A stretch of DNA of 64,000 nucleotides from an uncultured Bacteroidia bacterium. Its GTDB lineage: Bacteria; Bacteroidota; Bacteroidia; Bacteroidales; F082. Under the pieces are notes generated by a model. That model did not search any database and was not told the DNA's origin. It was given only the letters and a program-made list of their open reading frames with translations. A program made the position numbers and the translations under genes. Numbering within the stretch: the stretch's first letter is position 1; each line of letters begins with the position of its first letter. The stretch spans positions 62,001-126,000 of the forward strand of contig CACYHP010000005.1 in assembly GCA_902774295.1 (NCBI GenBank), given 5' to 3'. Shown here in pieces: positions 17,821 through 26,901 of the stretch.

Positions 17821-19830
17821 ATGAAAAAACTATTATTAACAACCTTTATTATTCTGGCCGTCATTGTAAAAATCTCTGCCCAGACCTTCATCGACAGGAA
17901 CCTGAACTATTCCGTCAACGACGACGGCGTCTCGGTTACAGTCACCGGTTTTGTTGTTTATAATCAAGATTTGATAATACCCGAATCAGTGAATTATGAA
18001 GGACAAGACTATCCTGTCACTGCAATAGGGAATCGCGCCTTTCTAGATTATTGGTGGAATCAGGATAGTTTGGTCATTCCAAACACAGTGACACATATTG
18101 GATTCAGCGCATTTACTGCATATCCTCATATAAATGGTAAAATAAAATTGTCAGACAACTTGACATATATTGGCGCTGGCGCTTTTAATGGAAATGGTTT
18201 TAAGGGGGAATTGGTCATTCCAAACACGGTCAAATATATTGGTAATCTGGCTTTTTGTGGATGTGCTGGAATTACCGGTGATTTAATAATCCCAAATTCA
18301 GTTGAATATTTAGGTCAACGTGCCTTTGAGGGATGTCGTGGCATTCAAGGTTCATTAACTATATCAAATTCAATTGATACCATTCGTGAGAGCACTTTTT
18401 CAAATTGTAGGTTTACTGGAGAATTAACCATTCCTAATTCTGTAAAATCCATTGATAAACAAGCTTTTTGGAGCTGTGTTGGCTTTTCAGGTGATTTGAG
18501 AATTCCGAATTCGGTAAATCATATTGGCGAGGATGCATTTTTCTGGTGTACAGGTTTTGATGGCAATTTGATTCTCCCTGATTCTATTGCAGATATAGAG
18601 AAAGAGGCATTTGGAGGTTGTAGCAGTTTGACAGGACCGTTGAATATTCCCGCCACATTAACACGTATAAATGACAACATGTTTTCTTATTGTGGTTTTA
18701 CAGGACCATTAATTATTCCGGATTCTGTTACATATATCGGACGTGGTGCTTTTCTTGAATGTCGTAATTTCAGCGGTGACTTGGTTATCGGAGCATCTGT
18801 CAAGTACATTGGGTTATATGCTTTTGGATATTGTTCTGGCATTACTAAAGTGGTGTCGTTGTCAACAGAACCGGCGGAAGCCTATTATAACGAATTTGAA
18901 TTCCTGGACTGCACAACGCTCTCTGTCCCTTGCGGTTTAATTCAGGCATACTATTATGCAGGATGGCTTAGGCATTTCACTACAGTCAACGAGGACTGCA
19001 ACTATCTGACACATCCTGAATGGTATTACGAATTGTTAAACGATACCGGTGAAATCACTTATCAGTACCTGTCGTGCCAAGGAGATACTACCATTAATAA
19101 TAAAAAGGTCAAAATTATTGTCAAAACCAACACTCTTTACGATAAGGAAAGTGTCGAAGAGACCGAGGAATACATTTATGTTGAAGACAATAAGGTTTAC
19201 TGGTGGAACAAAACCATAGAGGAATTCACTGTTTTGTACGATTTTGGCGCACAAGTCGGCGACTATTGGGAAATAAAAGCTGGCCATAACTCGATAGTGG
19301 TGCATGTAGATATGGTGGGACAAGCAGAATACGACGGGATTGTGTATAAGACATTGCAAATCAGCGATTATGATGACATGTTCGGTGGCACAATAGTCTG
19401 CACTGTGGGCCATCTCACCAGTTTCTTCCCTGAGAAAATGCTTGACAATAAAGGTAATTGCGAGGTCAACGGCTTGCGATGTCACTGGAACGATGGCGAG
19501 CTTCTCTTCAAGGTTGGCAATGTCGACTGCGACTATATTTTTGTTAACCATCATTTGGGCGTTGATGAAACTGATTTCGAAAATGGATTTATCATTTACC
19601 CCAATCCATCTCACGGCATCATATACTTAGAAACGTTTCCTGAAACGTCTCAGAATCATGAATATCGCATAATCAACATCTTGGGCGAGACCGTCCTTTC
19701 CGGCAAAATTTCAGCCTATAACCAGATGATTGACGTCTCGAACCTGCCTAACGGCATTTATTTCATGAAAATCAGGGAGAAATCGACAATAATCGGGGAG
19801 AAATCAACAAAAATCATTATTGAAAAATAA
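17821..19830 (+). CDS. BspA-like leucine-rich repeat protein with T9SS sorting domain
   Basis: A 669-residue secreted protein. It has a signal peptide ending KISAQ, an opening domain nearly identical in pattern to that of 15354 (LNYSVNDDGVSVTVTGF), then about eleven LRR_5 repeats to about residue 350 (for example LIIPDSVTYIGRGAFLEC). A beta-rich domain follows (about 400-585). The C-terminus has a T9SS type A motif (IYPNPSHGIIYLETF ... NGIYFMKI). It is probably surface-attached by T9SS, while its neighbour 15354 is lipid-anchored: two anchors for the same type of binding module. It begins 16 nt after the repeat lipoprotein and ends the operon starting at 13970. Confidence 0.85.
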   Translation: MKKLLLTTFIILAVIVKISAQTFIDRNLNYSVNDDGVSVTVTGFVVYNQDLIIPESVNYEGQDYPVTAIGNRAFLDYWWNQDSLVIPNTVTHIGFSAFTAYPHINGKIKLSDNLTYIGAGAFNGNGFKGELVIPNTVKYIGNLAFCGCAGITGDLIIPNSVEYLGQRAFEGCRGIQGSLTISNSIDTIRESTFSNCRFTGELTIPNSVKSIDKQAFWSCVGFSGDLRIPNSVNHIGEDAFFWCTGFDGNLILPDSIADIEKEAFGGCSSLTGPLNIPATLTRINDNMFSYCGFTGPLIIPDSVTYIGRGAFLECRNFSGDLVIGASVKYIGLYAFGYCSGITKVVSLSTEPAEAYYNEFEFLDCTTLSVPCGLIQAYYYAGWLRHFTTVNEDCNYLTHPEWYYELLNDTGEITYQYLSCQGDTTINNKKVKIIVKTNTLYDKESVEETEEYIYVEDNKVYWWNKTIEEFTVLYDFGAQVGDYWEIKAGHNSIVVHVDMVGQAEYDGIVYKTLQISDYDDMFGGTIVCTVGHLTSFFPEKMLDNKGNCEVNGLRCHWNDGELLFKVGNVDCDYIFVNHHLGVDETDFENGFIIYPNPSHGIIYLETFPETSQNHEYRIINILGETVLSGKISAYNQMIDVSNLPNGIYFMKIREKSTIIGEKSTKIIIEK

Positions 19831-19854
19831 TGTAAAACTTAAAAAAAAATGTGA

Positions 19855-19862
19855 TATTTTTG
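19855..19862 (+). promoter_or_regulatory. -7 promoter element, leaderless
   Basis: TATTTTTG ending 4 nt before the ATG at 19867. The expected transcription start falls on or next to the start codon. Confidence 0.6.
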
Positions 19863-19866
19863 CGGC

Positions 19867-20991
19867 ATGAATATCACATTGAAAGAAGTCGCGACAAAAA
19901 ATGAGCTGAAGGCATTCGTTCATTTCCCCAATGAGTTATATAAAGATAACCCTTGCTACGTGCCGCAAATAGAGTCGATGGACCGCGACACGCTCAACCC
20001 TAAGAAAAACCACGCTTTCGAGGTGTGTGAAGGCAAATACTGGCTTGCATACGACGAAAACGGCAGTATAGTTGGGCGTGTTGCGGGTATCATCAACCAT
20101 CGTTACAACGAGAAGGTAGGGGAGAAGATATGCCGTTTCGGCTTTATCGATTTCATTGACAATCATGACGTTTCCAAGATGCTGATGAGCGCTGTGGAGC
20201 AATATGCCAAAGATAAAGGCATGACTACGGTGAGCGGTCCTACAGGCTTCCTGGAATTTGACGCCGCCGGCATCCTCGTCGAAGGCTTCGACCAATTACC
20301 TACGGCTTACGGCAAATACAACGCGCCATATTACGAGCAGCATATCCTCGATCTCGGCTATAAGAAAGAAGTCGATTTCGTGGAGTACCGCATCCTCGTG
20401 CCTGATATCATCCCTGAGCGTTACGCCCGTTTCGCCGAGGTGGTGGCAGAGAAAAACGAGCTCCATCAGGCAGTGCTGCACAAACGCTCCGACCTCAACC
20501 CATATCTCGATGGCGTGTTCGCCTGCATGAACATGGCTTATTCAAAACTTCACGGTTTCTCTGAGTTGTCGCCAGGTCAGTGTGAGGACTTGAAAAAACA
20601 GTTTCTTGGCAATGTCAACGTGGATTTTGTCTCGATAGTGCTCGACAAAAACGAGAAAGTGGTGGCATTCGGCGTGGGACTTCCGTCGCTCTCGCTGGCA
20701 ATGCAGAAGGCAAATGGCAGCCTGTTCCCATTCGGATTTATCCATCTTTTAAAGGCTTTGAAGAAAAACGACACCCTCGACCTGCTACTCATCGCTATCG
20801 ATGACGAATATCAAAATAAAGGTGTCAATGCCATGATTTTCGACAAATTCGCGCAAGGCATCAAGAAAAACGGCGTCAAATACATAGAATCGACGCGAGA
20901 ACTGGAAGACAACACAACAGTCCAGAATCTTTGGGGACGATTCGAACACTATTTGCACAAACGCGCAAGAGTGTATTCCAAAAATATATAA
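19867..20991 (+). CDS. GNAT-fold N-acetyltransferase-like protein (YghO-type)
   Basis: A 374-residue cytosolic protein of a family common in Bacteroidota and annotated as GNAT-like. Recognisable blocks are FPNELYKDNPCYVPQ near the N-terminus, the acceptor-side strand VGRVAGIINHRYNE, GPTGFLEFDAAGILVEGFDQ and a second half ending KYIESTRELEDNTTVQNLWG. The two halves look like tandem GNAT domains. Substrate and pathway are unknown. It is monocistronic, with its own promoter and virtually no 5' UTR. Gene identity is secure as a conserved family; the catalytic activity is inferred. Confidence 0.75.
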   Translation: MNITLKEVATKNELKAFVHFPNELYKDNPCYVPQIESMDRDTLNPKKNHAFEVCEGKYWLAYDENGSIVGRVAGIINHRYNEKVGEKICRFGFIDFIDNHDVSKMLMSAVEQYAKDKGMTTVSGPTGFLEFDAAGILVEGFDQLPTAYGKYNAPYYEQHILDLGYKKEVDFVEYRILVPDIIPERYARFAEVVAEKNELHQAVLHKRSDLNPYLDGVFACMNMAYSKLHGFSELSPGQCEDLKKQFLGNVNVDFVSIVLDKNEKVVAFGVGLPSLSLAMQKANGSLFPFGFIHLLKALKKNDTLDLLLIAIDDEYQNKGVNAMIFDKFAQGIKKNGVKYIESTRELEDNTTVQNLWGRFEHYLHKRARVYSKNI

Positions 20992-21050
20992 TAGCGACAA
21001 AAAACTATTAACCTGAATTTTTTTAAAAATTTTTGTTTTAAATCAAAAAA

Positions 21051-21090
21051 TCCCTAATTTTGTAGTTCATTTTGAGCACAATTTTAGGGA
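21051..21090. promoter_or_regulatory. Promoter with flanking inverted repeat TCCCTAA/TTAGGGA
   Basis: The -7 element TAATTTTG (21055-21062) of the nfnAB gene overlaps the left arm TCCCTAA (21051-21057). The right arm TTAGGGA is at 21084-21090. The dyad spans the likely transcription start and could be an operator or an early mRNA hairpin; no known regulator is recognised. Confidence 0.45.
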
Positions 21091-21112
21091 TTTAATTTAA
21101 AATTTATATATT

Positions 21113-23386
21113 ATGTATCTGATAGTCAATAAGAAAGAATTAGCACAGGACACCTTTATGATGGAAATCGAGGCGCCTCGTCTCTCCAGAGCGGCTCTTC
21201 CAGGTCAGTTCCTTATTATTAAAATGACAGAAAAAGCTGAGCGTATCCCGCTCACAATCAGTGACAACGACCCTTGGAACGGCACTGTGACGATTGTTTT
21301 CAAGGCTATCGGAAAATCGACTCAGGAGATGGCAAAATACAAAGTCGGCGACACTTTCCTCGATGTTGTAGGCCCTCTCGGACGTCCTTCGGAGTTTATT
21401 CACATGTCGTATGAGGAGCGCAAGACCAAACGTTATGTTTTCATCGGCGGCGGCGTGGGTATCGCACCAATCTTCCCGCAGGTGAAATGGTTGTATCATA
21501 ACGGCGTCAAGGCTGATGTCATCATCGGCGCACGTACTCACAGCCTCCTCGTGTATGAAGATGAGCTCTCTTCAATGTCGAATCTCTACGTCACCACAGA
21601 TGACGGCACTTCAGAATATAAAGGTCTCGTCACCGATATGCTGCAACGTCTTGTAGACCAAGGCAATCACTACGACGAATGTATCGCTATCGGCCCGATG
21701 ATTATGATGAAGTTTGTGTGCCAGCTCGCGCAGAAACTCAACATCAAATGCACCGTGTCAATGAACGCCTTGATGGTCGACGGCACCGGTATGTGCGGCG
21801 CCTGCCGTATCAGCGTTGGCGGACAGACTAAGTTCACCTGCGTCGACGGTCCTGAGTTCGACGGAGCAAAGGTCGACTTCGCTGAGGCAATGAAACGTCA
21901 GTCGATGTACAACAACGTGGTCGAGCACAAACAGCTTGAAAACGAAGAGAAAGCCGAAGGTCATAAGTGCCATGTCGGCGGCATCCTCGACGAGCCTCGC
22001 GATAAGAAACATCGTGTGAAGATAACAGAGCAAGACCCGCTCGTGCGTGCTCATAACTTCGATGAGGTGTGCCTCGGCTACACAGTAGAAGAAGCCATCG
22101 TGGAAGCACAGCGCTGCTTGAACTGCGGCCGTCCTCAGTGCGTCACAGGCTGCCCAGTCAATATCAATATCCCTGGTTTCGTCAAGAAAGTGGCAGAAGG
22201 CGACTTCCTCGGTGCAGCTCAGATCATCGACGAAGACTCAGCATTGCCGGCAGTTTGCGGCCGTGTGTGCCCTCAGGAGACACAGTGCGAAGGCAAATGC
22301 GTGATGGGAGTGAAGTTCGAGCCTATCGCCATCGGAAAACTCGAGCGTTTCGTGGGCGACTGGTCACGCGAGAATAATATCAACCTTGTAAAGCCTGTCA
22401 AGAAAAACGGTAAACGTGTCGCTGTCATCGGCTCGGGCCCTTCAGGCCTCACATGCGCCAAGGAATTGCTGGTTCGCGGCTACGATGTCACTGTTTTCGA
22501 GGCATTGCATGAGTTCGGCGGCGTGTTGGCTTACGGTATCCCTTCGTTCCGTCTGCCGAAAGAGACTGTCGTCCGTCATGAGGTCGAGAACGTGATGCGT
22601 CTCGGCGGTCATTTCTTCAAAGACGTGGTCATCGGCCGTACAGCATCAATCGAATCGCTCATGAAAGACGAGCATTTCGATGCAGTGTTCATCGGCTCTG
22701 GCGCCGGTCTGCCGAAGTTCATGAACATCCCGGGAGAGAACCTCTGTGGTGTCGTCTCGGCTAACGAGTTCCTCACAAGAAACAACTTGTTATTTGCATA
22801 TAAAGAAGGCTTTGAGACGCCTAACTACGTAGGTAAGAAGGTGGCTGTTGTCGGTGGCGGTAACGTCGCTATGGACGCTGCCCGTACCGCTTTGCGTCTC
22901 GGCGCTGACGTGCATATCGTATATCGTCGTTCAGAGGCAGAGCTTCCGGCACGTGCCGAAGAGGTGCATCACGCCAAGGAAGAAGGCATATTGTTCGACC
23001 TTCTCTGCAACCCTGTCGAGATTCTCGGCAACGAGGAAGGCTGGGTCAACGGAATGAAATGTGTCAGAATGGGCCTCGGCGAGCCTGACGCTTCAGGTCG
23101 TCGCCGTCCAGTCGAGATCAAAGGCTCGGAGTTCGTCCTCGATGTCGACATGGTCATCATGGCACTCGGTACATCACCTAACCCGTTGATCTTCAGAACC
23201 ACACCAGGCTTGAATGCCGACAAACACGGCTGTATCATCGCTAACGACAACGGTCGTACCACACGTAACGGCGTTTATGCCGGTGGTGACGCCGTCAGCG
23301 GTGCAGCTACGGTGATCCTCGCTATGGGAGCCGGTAAGAAGGCAGCTAAGGCTATTGATGATTATCTCCGAGGCGAGATGATGTAG
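21113..23386 (+). CDS. Fused NfnAB-type NADH-dependent ferredoxin:NADP+ oxidoreductase (FNR-like + GltD-like)
   Basis: A 757-residue fusion. Residues 1-about 285 are the NfnA/SudB-like FAD and NAD module with a [2Fe-2S] site (GMCGACRISVGG near 228, closing Cys in FTCVDG). Residues about 300-757 are the NfnB/GltD-like module: two [4Fe-4S] motifs (CLNCGRPQCVTGC, CGRVCPQETQCEGKC), a FAD-binding GSGPSGLTCA (about 440) and a NADPH-binding GGGNVAMDAAR (about 581). In anaerobes such enzymes bifurcate or confurcate electrons between NADH, NADPH and ferredoxin. The absence of a large GltB subunit next to it argues against glutamate synthase. It can work with the hydrogenase at 4.9-9.5 kb by exchanging ferredoxin and NADH. 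Confidence 0.9.
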   Translation: MYLIVNKKELAQDTFMMEIEAPRLSRAALPGQFLIIKMTEKAERIPLTISDNDPWNGTVTIVFKAIGKSTQEMAKYKVGDTFLDVVGPLGRPSEFIHMSYEERKTKRYVFIGGGVGIAPIFPQVKWLYHNGVKADVIIGARTHSLLVYEDELSSMSNLYVTTDDGTSEYKGLVTDMLQRLVDQGNHYDECIAIGPMIMMKFVCQLAQKLNIKCTVSMNALMVDGTGMCGACRISVGGQTKFTCVDGPEFDGAKVDFAEAMKRQSMYNNVVEHKQLENEEKAEGHKCHVGGILDEPRDKKHRVKITEQDPLVRAHNFDEVCLGYTVEEAIVEAQRCLNCGRPQCVTGCPVNINIPGFVKKVAEGDFLGAAQIIDEDSALPAVCGRVCPQETQCEGKCVMGVKFEPIAIGKLERFVGDWSRENNINLVKPVKKNGKRVAVIGSGPSGLTCAKELLVRGYDVTVFEALHEFGGVLAYGIPSFRLPKETVVRHEVENVMRLGGHFFKDVVIGRTASIESLMKDEHFDAVFIGSGAGLPKFMNIPGENLCGVVSANEFLTRNNLLFAYKEGFETPNYVGKKVAVVGGGNVAMDAARTALRLGADVHIVYRRSEAELPARAEEVHHAKEEGILFDLLCNPVEILGNEEGWVNGMKCVRMGLGEPDASGRRRPVEIKGSEFVLDVDMVIMALGTSPNPLIFRTTPGLNADKHGCIIANDNGRTTRNGVYAGGDAVSGAATVILAMGAGKKAAKAIDDYLRGEMM

Positions 23387-23389
23387 TTT

Positions 23390-23427
23390 TTAGCCATTAG
23401 CCATTAGCCATTAGCTATTAGACGTTA
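23390..23427. repeat. Heptamer array TTAGCCA
   Basis: Tandem TTAGCCA units (about three perfect copies followed by degenerate TTAGCTA, TTAGACG and TTAGTC units) starting 4 nt after the nfnAB stop. The same heptamer family, in inverse orientation, follows cdaA at 36061. Confidence 0.6.
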
Positions 23428-23498
23428 GTCTTTAGTCGTTAGTATGGGGTCTTTGGTAATTTCTAAAGACTAAAGACTAGCGACTAAAGACTTTTTTA
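23427..23498 (+). terminator. Hairpin terminator after nfnAB
   Basis: Arms at 23427-23443 and 23476-23492 are complementary over 17 nt with one G-T wobble, followed by a run of six T. The left arm grows out of the heptamer array. Confidence 0.65.
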
Positions 23499-23528
23499 TT
23501 AAAAATGTTATTATATCAAAAAAAAATG

Positions 23529-23536
23529 TATTTTTG
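23529..23536 (+). promoter_or_regulatory. -7 promoter element of the cobalamin riboswitch/btuB unit
   Basis: TATTTTTG ending 4 nt before the riboswitch P1 stem, so transcription should start at the aptamer's 5' end. Confidence 0.65.
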
Positions 23537-23540
23537 CAAC

Positions 23541-23704
23541 CGATTTCAGGTGCCTGAAGAAGGCCCAACAGGGAATCGGGTGAGAACCCCGGACAGTTCC
23601 CGCTGCTGTAAACTCTCGCAGCGCCTGCAGATGTCACTGTTCATCCCAAATGGACGGGAAGACGCAGACGTAAGGAGTGAGTCAGAAGACCTGCCTGAAA
23701 TCGA
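23541..23704 (+). promoter_or_regulatory. Cobalamin (B12) riboswitch
   Basis: The P1 helix is closed by a perfect 10-bp pairing, cgatttcagg (23541) with cctgaaatcg (23695). Between the arms are the conserved B12-box pieces: gaatcgggtgagaacccc, ggacagttcccgctgctgtaa, a gtcactg element and gggaagacgcagacg followed by gagtcagaagacctgcc. It ends about 50 nt before btuB, so cobalamin should repress btuB and btuG expression. Confidence 0.93.
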
Positions 23705-23753
23705 AGACATTTGAGACTTTCGGGATAAGAGTCGGTCAGAAATTCAGGGTAAA

Positions 23754-25640
23754 ATGAAGAAATTGTTTGTATTACTGTTTCTTGTTGTTTCCTTTGCCGC
23801 CAAGGCTCAGGATACGATAGTGCTGCAGGCTGTCGAGGTCAACGCCGATGCTATCAGGCGTAACCAGGCGGAAACGGCTATGGAACGTAAGATGGACACC
23901 GCTCTGCTCAAACGTCTCAACACCATCACGATGTCGCAGCTGCTCATCCAGCACAGCCCCGTATTCATCAAGACATACGGTCCTGGCGGCGTGGCGACGG
24001 CATCGTTCAGAGGCACTACCGCGAGCCATACACTCGTGCTGTGGAACGGCTTCCAACTCAACGCTCCTACACTCGGACAGGTCGATTTCAGCACCATACC
24101 GGTGTTCATGACCGAACAGGTGGCACTGAAGTGGGGTAGCGGCACGTCGGCAAACAGCGGCGGCCTCGGTGGAGTGGTCAACATTGAGAACACTCAGCAC
24201 TTCGGGGAGGGACTGCTCCTCGATCTGAAACAGACATACGGCAGTTTCAATTCCTTCGGCTCTTACATCACTGCCGGTTATTCATGGGCGAATCACCTGT
24301 TGCGGGTGAAGGCTTATCGTTTCTCGAGCGACAACGACTTCGAGTACGAAAACATAGGCGTAATCCCGCATCAGGTGATGAAGCAAAAAAACGGCGAGTT
24401 CGTAGACTACGGTCTCATGCCGGAATATCAATGGCGACACCGTAACTCGTTGATAACCATCGTGTCGTGGAACCAGTGGGGCGACCATAACTGCCCGCAA
24501 ATCATGCCGAATGTCAACAGCGACACTAAGGAATACACCGAAAACGGCTATTCAAGAAACTTTGTCTCATATAAAACATATTGGCAGACAGGTAAAATAG
24601 AGGTGAAATCGGCGTATTTCTACGAGAAACAGCATTATTTCCTCGAGTCATATACCGATATTGGTACTCCAGTGACTCAGATTAACTCGAAAAATGATGC
24701 CAATATCTTCCATCAGATCGTTGATTTGAATCAGGATTTGTATAAGTCGTGGAAACTCAACGCAAAGGTGCAATATGACCACGAACAGGTGACGTCAAAC
24801 AACTATAATGGCCTCAAAGACCGCGACATTATGTCGTTTTACGCCGCTGTGACCGGTAAGTTGTTGAAACCCTTGGATTTGCGTCTTACTTTGCGTAACG
24901 ACTGGATCGATTGGGAATCAGCAGGATTCTTCCCGACAGCCACACTTTCTTATAGCTGTATGTACATTAAAGGCTTGAAATTCAATGCCGGATATAGTCA
25001 CAACTTCAGAAGTCCGAGCTTGAATGACCTTTACTGGAATCCTGGTGGCAATCCGGATTTGAAGCCGGAAAACGGCCGCACACTCGACGGAAACATCATG
25101 TATTCAAGGAGTTGCGGAAGATTCTCTGTGGAAAGCACCCTCGGCACTTATTATTCGCAAGTGAAAGATTGGATTCAATGGGTGCCAACGACTTACAGAT
25201 ATTGGGTGCCTGAAAATGTCAATACCGTGATTGCTTACGGTGCAGAGGTGCATCTGAAACTGAATTGTTTCGTAAATGACTGGAATTTCTCCGTTTCCGG
25301 AAATTATGTCTACAGTCACACTACCGATGAGAGCGGTCAGCAGTTGATTTACATACCGTTACATCATGCAAACGCTTTCGCGGAAGTGAAATGGCGCACG
25401 TGGAACATGACATATACTATGGAATATACCGGCGAGCGAAAGACATCCATGAATGCCAATGAATTCTATGGTTTCCAGCTGAATCCATATACATTGCATC
25501 ATGTTTCATTCGGCAAACGATTCGGGAGGTTTTATGCTGATTTTAAGATAAACAACATCACCGATGTCGATTACATGGCTGTCCTTTGGCGCCCTATGCC
25601 CGGCAGAAACTATGAGATTGGTTTGAATTACAAATTTTGA
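23754..25640 (+). CDS. btuB: TonB-dependent vitamin B12 receptor BtuB
   Basis: A 628-residue outer-membrane receptor that imports cobalamins using TonB energy. Signal peptide ends AKAQ. The plug domain spans about 30-150 (SQLLIQHSPVFIKTYGPGGVATASFRG, then LNAPTLGQVDFSTIPV and GGLGGVVNIEN), followed by a 22-strand-type barrel closing with an aromatic C-terminal residue (NYEIGLNYKF). Substrate assignment rests on the riboswitch directly upstream and the BtuG-like lipoprotein 6 nt downstream. There is no SusD partner. Inner-membrane BtuCDF genes are not in the window. Confidence 0.92.
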   Translation: MKKLFVLLFLVVSFAAKAQDTIVLQAVEVNADAIRRNQAETAMERKMDTALLKRLNTITMSQLLIQHSPVFIKTYGPGGVATASFRGTTASHTLVLWNGFQLNAPTLGQVDFSTIPVFMTEQVALKWGSGTSANSGGLGGVVNIENTQHFGEGLLLDLKQTYGSFNSFGSYITAGYSWANHLLRVKAYRFSSDNDFEYENIGVIPHQVMKQKNGEFVDYGLMPEYQWRHRNSLITIVSWNQWGDHNCPQIMPNVNSDTKEYTENGYSRNFVSYKTYWQTGKIEVKSAYFYEKQHYFLESYTDIGTPVTQINSKNDANIFHQIVDLNQDLYKSWKLNAKVQYDHEQVTSNNYNGLKDRDIMSFYAAVTGKLLKPLDLRLTLRNDWIDWESAGFFPTATLSYSCMYIKGLKFNAGYSHNFRSPSLNDLYWNPGGNPDLKPENGRTLDGNIMYSRSCGRFSVESTLGTYYSQVKDWIQWVPTTYRYWVPENVNTVIAYGAEVHLKLNCFVNDWNFSVSGNYVYSHTTDESGQQLIYIPLHHANAFAEVKWRTWNMTYTMEYTGERKTSMNANEFYGFQLNPYTLHHVSFGKRFGRFYADFKINNITDVDYMAVLWRPMPGRNYEIGLNYKF

Positions 25641-25646
25641 ATAAAT

Positions 25647-26714
25647 ATGAAAAGAAAAGTTCTGTTTTTAAGTTTTGTTATCGCAATGGCACTCGTGTCT
25701 TGCAGCAAGAAGAATGATACGCCACAGCCAGCGCCTCAGCCGGCTACAAAAGGCCTTTTTGTTCTGAATGAAGGCACTTTTACATACGCTAATGCATCGC
25801 TGTCGTTTTATGATTTTGAAAAAAACGAGGCTGAAAACAACCTGTTTTTTAGAGCGAATAACGCCCCGATAGGCGATGTGGGTCAATCACTTGCGTTAAT
25901 TGGCGATGACCTTTACATCGTTGTTAACAACAGCAAATATATTTATAAGGTAGATGCTAAAACTATTATCTATAAAGCTAAAATCGAAGGTTTTACCTCA
26001 CCGAGATATATGTTGCAAGTCAATAATGACAAGGCTTACGTCTCTGACCTTGTAAGCACAGGTTTCTGGGTGCTGAATCTCAATAACTTGAGTAAGAGTT
26101 TCGTTGAGACAGGCAATACTACAGAGGCTATGGTGAAGGTCGGTAATGAGGTGTTTATGTCAAATTGGTCAAACTACTATACTGGTGGTGTGTCTTCGAA
26201 TAGAACAATTCAAGTTATTGACTGTGTGAACGATGAGCTTGTAGATGAAATAGAAGTGGCGAAAGAGCCAAGTGCAATGGTTGTTGATAAAAACAATCAT
26301 ATCTGGGTGTCATGCAGTGGCGATTATATGCCACCATGCGAGCCTGCAATCATCTGCATTGATGCTGCTACACATCAGGTTATCAAGCGTTTTGACCTTG
26401 CAGAAGGCAGCTATCCGAGCGGTTTGGCAATCGACGGAGCAGGGGAGAACATCTTCTTTATGAATGGCGGCTACGGCACTTTGAATGTCTATAAAATGTC
26501 TGTTGATGCCACAGAAATCCCTGAGACTCCATTCATTACAACTGATAGCAGGGTGTTTTACAATCTGAAAGTCAACCCGCAAAACGGTGATATTTACGTT
26601 ACTGATGCCAAGAACTACGTAGTAAACGGCGATTTGCTCCGTTATTCATCCAACGGCACACTACTTGGATCATACGAGATGGGACTTATTCCGAGCTATA
26701 TGCTTTTCAATTAA
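25647..26714 (+). CDS. btuG: BtuG-like surface beta-propeller lipoprotein, cobalamin-binding
   Basis: A 355-residue lipoprotein (lipobox ALVSCSKK, Pro/Gln-rich linker). The mature part is a YncE/DUF5074-type beta-propeller, opening with GLFVLNEGTF and showing blade motifs such as DDLYIVVNNSKYIYKVD, NKAYVSDL-like and GDIYVTDAKNYV. In Bacteroides, BtuG is a seven-bladed propeller that captures cobalamin at the surface and hands it to BtuB; the adjacent btuB and shared riboswitch support the same role. It is probably translated from the same mRNA (6-nt gap). The exact binding residues were not checked. Confidence 0.85.
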   Translation: MKRKVLFLSFVIAMALVSCSKKNDTPQPAPQPATKGLFVLNEGTFTYANASLSFYDFEKNEAENNLFFRANNAPIGDVGQSLALIGDDLYIVVNNSKYIYKVDAKTIIYKAKIEGFTSPRYMLQVNNDKAYVSDLVSTGFWVLNLNNLSKSFVETGNTTEAMVKVGNEVFMSNWSNYYTGGVSSNRTIQVIDCVNDELVDEIEVAKEPSAMVVDKNNHIWVSCSGDYMPPCEPAIICIDAATHQVIKRFDLAEGSYPSGLAIDGAGENIFFMNGGYGTLNVYKMSVDATEIPETPFITTDSRVFYNLKVNPQNGDIYVTDAKNYVVNGDLLRYSSNGTLLGSYEMGLIPSYMLFN

Positions 26715-26732
26715 TATAATCCTAATTTGCTC

Positions 26733-26768
26733 GAGCGCAGCGGCCGTACGGCCGCTGCGCTCTTTTTG
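26733..26768 (+). terminator. Strong terminator after btuG
   Basis: Perfect GC-rich hairpin (arms gagcgcagcggccg and cggccgctgcgctc around a two-base centre) followed by five T. It closes the B12 uptake operon. Confidence 0.92.
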
Positions 26769-26782
26769 TATGTGGGGGATTG

Positions 26783-26811
26783 TCATTCCGAGCGAAGCGA
26801 GGAATCTCATC
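26783..26811. repeat. REP-like element, GTCATTCCGAGCGAAGCGAGG family
   Basis: GTCATTCCGAGCGAAGCGAG followed by GAATCTC. This is a short member of the GTCATTYCGA...GAATC repeat family seen again at 29545, 37046 and 37129. The core GAGCGAAGCGAG is partly self-complementary. Confidence 0.6.
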
Positions 26812-26870
26812 CAAACAATTCAGAAGTATAAAAAATCGTTATATCTTCATTGATGAAGCAGAATTTTTTG

Positions 26871-26878
26871 TATTTTTG
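26871..26878 (+). promoter_or_regulatory. -7 promoter element of the frd operon
   Basis: TATTTTTG 23 nt before the start of the cytochrome b subunit gene. Confidence 0.6.
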
Positions 26879-26901
26879 TCAATTCATTCAAATATTAAAA
26901 A

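Noticed and set aside
21113..23386. Glutamate synthase small subunit
   Set aside because: The N-terminal FNR/[2Fe-2S] module and lack of GltB nearby fit NfnAB better.
23505..23714. Open frame of 69 codons over the btuB leader
   Set aside because: It coincides with the cobalamin riboswitch, whose P1 and core elements fully explain the sequence.
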